From assembly GCA_017999075.1 (NCBI GenBank), contig JAGOBX010000156.1, forward strand, positions 1 through 7,783: DNA of 7,783 nt, written 5' to 3'. The stretch comes from JAGOBX01 sp017999075 [NCBI: Candidatus Babelota bacterium] (GTDB lineage Bacteria; JAGOBX01). The first letter of the stretch is position 1, and each line of letters opens with the position of its first letter. Made by a program: the position numbers and the translations under genes. Shown here piece by piece: positions 6,428 to 7,783 of this stretch. The notes below the pieces were generated by a model, which saw nothing but the letters and a program-made list of their open reading frames with translations, was not told the origin of the DNA and did not search any database.

Positions 6428-7057
6428 TCAATTTTTAAAGTATGTGTTATTCTCAAATCCGTACGGCATTAAAATAGTTTTTCCGGATTCTTCAAAAAAC
6501 TGCAATGTAACATATTTCTGTTTATTATTCTTCAATAGAGGATCAGAAATCGGATTTAATGTTAATAATATTAATGGTATTATTTTACCCATTCCTGAAT
6601 CGCTTACATAATATGAAGGATACAGCAAAGAAGCTTTTCCTGAAATTGCAAAATTTTTATTAAAATATATTTCAGGAAGATTATTGTTATTCCCGTTATT
6701 TACCGGATTAATAGAAATATTTTCACCAATTAAAAGATTATTGATAAGTTTTGTGTCATAATCAGACTCATACGAAATAACGTCTGCATATAAATTCTTG
6801 TTTTTATAAAATAATTTAACCGCTGTCTTTTTTTTAAAAAAATTAGAATAATATCCTGCATAAAAAATAGTGTCAACTAAAGTTTTTGAACAATTTTTGA
6901 GTTTATATTTTGAATAAAAATATTGATAAGCTGTTAATGCAGAAGTGGATAATAATCCTAAAATAATAATTACAACTAACAGTTCAATTAAAGTAAAGCC
7001 AGATTGAAAATAGCGGACATTGCTGTTTTTTGAAACAATAATATTTTTTAATTTCAT
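6428..7057 (-). CDS. gspH: GspH/FimT-like minor pseudopilin, first gene of the operon
   Basis: This 209-residue protein has a 20-residue leader ending in QSG, then FTLIELLVVIIILGLLS with Glu25 at mature position 5, the clearest type IV pilin signature in the window. The helix is followed by a region resembling GspH/FimT: a KNCSKTLVDTIFYAGYYS helix continuation (about 54-71), then TAVKLFYKNKNLYADVISY (78-96), where family members have a short beta-hairpin. There is no GspG-type calcium loop that I can recognise, which argues against it being the major pseudopilin. First position before I, J and K is the canonical place for H, and this supports the call. No strong ribosome site precedes the ATG. 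The gene is the first of the minus-strand unit and ends in TGA. A generic prepilin-like protein remains the alternative. Confidence 0.72.
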   Translation of the reverse strand: MKLKNIIVSKNSNVRYFQSGFTLIELLVVIIILGLLSTSALTAYQYFYSKYKLKNCSKTLVDTIFYAGYYSNFFKKKTAVKLFYKNKNLYADVISYESDYDTKLINNLLIGENISINPVNNGNNNNLPEIYFNKNFAISGKASLLYPSYYVSDSGMGKIIPLILLTLNPISDPLLKNNKQKYVTLQFFEESGKTILMPYGFENNTYFKN

Positions 7058-7124
7058 AAATTACGGCATAGCTTTAATTTTCCAGACATAAAAAAATACA
7101 TAAAATTAATTCAACAATTTCCTA

Positions 7125-7144
7125 TTTTTTATCATTTTTTATCA
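7125..7144. repeat. Tandem 10-bp repeat TTTTTTATCA x2
   Basis: Two identical adjacent copies lie at 7125-7134 and 7135-7144, just downstream of the predicted start of the gspH transcript, within its leader. The 10-bp period is close to one helical turn. In DNA this A/T-rich it may be chance or slippage. Confidence 0.45.
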
Positions 7145-7154
7145 TATTGTTATA

Positions 7155-7183
7155 ATTTTAAATATTTAACTAAAAAAAATCAA
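7155..7183 (-). promoter_or_regulatory. Candidate promoter of the pseudopilin operon
   Basis: On the minus strand TTGATT (7183-7178, 4/6) is followed after 17 nt by TAAAAT (7160-7155, 5/6, the same hexamer as in the aminopeptidase promoter). Initiation near 7148 would give a leader of about 90 nt. Base composition makes false matches likely. Confidence 0.4.
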
Positions 7184-7226
7184 TATTAAATAATTCAAAA
7201 TTTTTCAATATGATTCTAAAATTTAA

Positions 7227-7254
7227 TTGATTTTTTTAATATGAGTTTTATATT
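7227..7254 (+). promoter_or_regulatory. Candidate promoter of manA
   Basis: TTGATT at 7227-7232 is followed after 16 nt by TATATT at 7249-7254 (5/6). Initiation near 7261 would give a leader of about 65 nt. The -35 is weak and the A/T background is high. Confidence 0.35.
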
Positions 7255-7327
7255 TAATATTTAAACGAAAAAGAAAAAAGGAATTTTTAATTTATTTTAG
7301 AAGTTTTAGTTTTAATTTATACTGATT

Positions 7328-7783
7328 ATGTCAAAATTTTTTTCTTATCCCATAAAGTTTATTCCTATTTTTAAAGAAAATATATGGGGCGGGAAAAATC
7401 TTCAAGTTTTTTTAAATAAAAAACTCCCTCAAAATAAAAAAATTGGAGAATCCTGGGAAATTTCAACAGTAGGAAAAAATATCAGCACAGTTGCCAATGG
7501 AAAATACAAAGGAGTAACATTGCTTGAACTTGTGAATGAATTTAAAATTGATTTACTTGGGGAAAAATATAAAAAGGCGTCGGAATTTCCTTTACTTTTT
7601 AAATTTCTTGACGCGTCGGAAAATTTATCTGTTCAAATTCATCCTGACAACAATACCGCCAAAAAATATGAAAATTCAAATTCAGGCAAATCAGAATGCT
7701 GGCATATAATACATACAGAAAACAAAAAAATAATTTTAGGAGTTAATGATAAAATACATTTAAATAAAATAAAGCATTTGATT
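7328..7783 (+). CDS. manA: Mannose-6-phosphate isomerase, type I (5' part)
   Basis: This cytosolic zinc enzyme interconverts mannose 6-phosphate and fructose 6-phosphate, linking glycolysis to GDP-mannose supply for surface sugars or to mannose use. The frame is open for 152 codons from the ATG and leaves the window without a stop; complete ManA proteins of the short Bacillus type have a little over 300 residues. Diagnostic segments are FKENIWGG near residue 15, IGESWEIST near 39, FPLLFKFLDA at about 87-96 and SVQIHPD at about 100-106, which supplies the Gln and His zinc ligands. GKSECWHII at about 119-127 supplies the Glu ligand. All expected N-terminal ligands are intact. No Shine-Dalgarno is evident before the ATG. 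It is divergent from the pseudopilin operon. Confidence 0.93.
   Translation, partial: MSKFFSYPIKFIPIFKENIWGGKNLQVFLNKKLPQNKKIGESWEISTVGKNISTVANGKYKGVTLLELVNEFKIDLLGEKYKKASEFPLLFKFLDASENLSVQIHPDNNTAKKYENSNSGKSECWHIIHTENKKIILGVNDKIHLNKIKHLI

Larger units (their letters stand above)
7058..7327. other. Divergent AT-rich intergenic region, gspH/manA
   Basis: These 270 bases separate the starts of the pseudopilin operon and manA and are almost pure A/T. They contain a candidate promoter for each direction, a perfect 10-bp tandem repeat at 7125-7144 and a small inverted repeat TTTAA-TAT-TTAAA at 7253-7265. No open reading frame with coding character, riboswitch or terminator is evident. Confidence 0.5.

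Noticed and set aside
1-7783. CRISPR array, insertion sequence or prophage genes
   Set aside because: No regularly spaced repeats, transposase-like frames, terminal inverted repeats or phage structural genes were seen on either strand.

Overview
This is an AT-rich chromosomal segment (roughly 30% G+C by eye, with intergenic DNA almost entirely A/T). It most likely comes from a diderm bacterium. Four genes encode proteins with prepilin-type leaders of the type II secretion (T2SS) minor-pseudopilin kind, and one encodes an exported sugar-binding protein with a signal peptide but no lipobox, which suggests a periplasm. The lineage cannot be fixed from the sequence. The DNAJ_related J-protein family is best known from Gammaproteobacteria, but the base composition and the unusual pseudopilins would also fit other AT-rich diderm groups.

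Layout: (1) 1-677, minus strand: the N-terminal part of an M29-family metallo-aminopeptidase, interrupted by an in-frame TAG exactly where the family has the conserved Glu of its NMPxGE motif. Homology resumes directly after the stop. (2) 678-860: a compact divergent control region with two back-to-back promoters whose TTGACA -35 boxes form an inverted repeat. One serves the aminopeptidase and the other a tRNA-Thr(GGT) gene at 861-936. (3) 1053-1712, plus strand: a DNAJ_related protein with an N-terminal family domain and a C-terminal J domain carrying HPD. It converges tail to tail with the next unit. (4) 7057 to 1722, minus strand: one tightly packed five-gene unit encoding GspH-, GspI-, GspJ- and GspK-like pseudopilins, then a MalE-like solute-binding protein. 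(5) 7058-7327: an AT-rich divergent intergenic region with a candidate promoter for each side. (6) 7328 to the window end, plus strand: the start of a type I mannose-6-phosphate isomerase (manA).

The HIJK set is the group that in T2SS builds the pseudopilus tip, with GspI, GspJ and GspK forming the tip complex. No secretin, ATPase, inner-membrane platform or major pseudopilin gene is present in the window, so this is either a detached cassette or the edge of a larger locus. The GspK-like protein is about twice the usual length because a lamin-tail-like domain (about residues 117-355) is inserted between its N-terminal helix and its GspK core. That places an extra beta-rich domain at the expected pilus tip. 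The sugar-binding protein encoded last in the same unit has no permease or ATPase partner here, which raises the possibility that substrate capture and the pseudopilus are functionally linked. That link is inference only.

The points most worth checking are the LTD-carrying GspK, the orphan binding protein in a pseudopilin operon, the amber codon at a conserved aminopeptidase residue together with the perfect small palindrome surrounding it, and the mirrored tRNA/aminopeptidase promoter pair.
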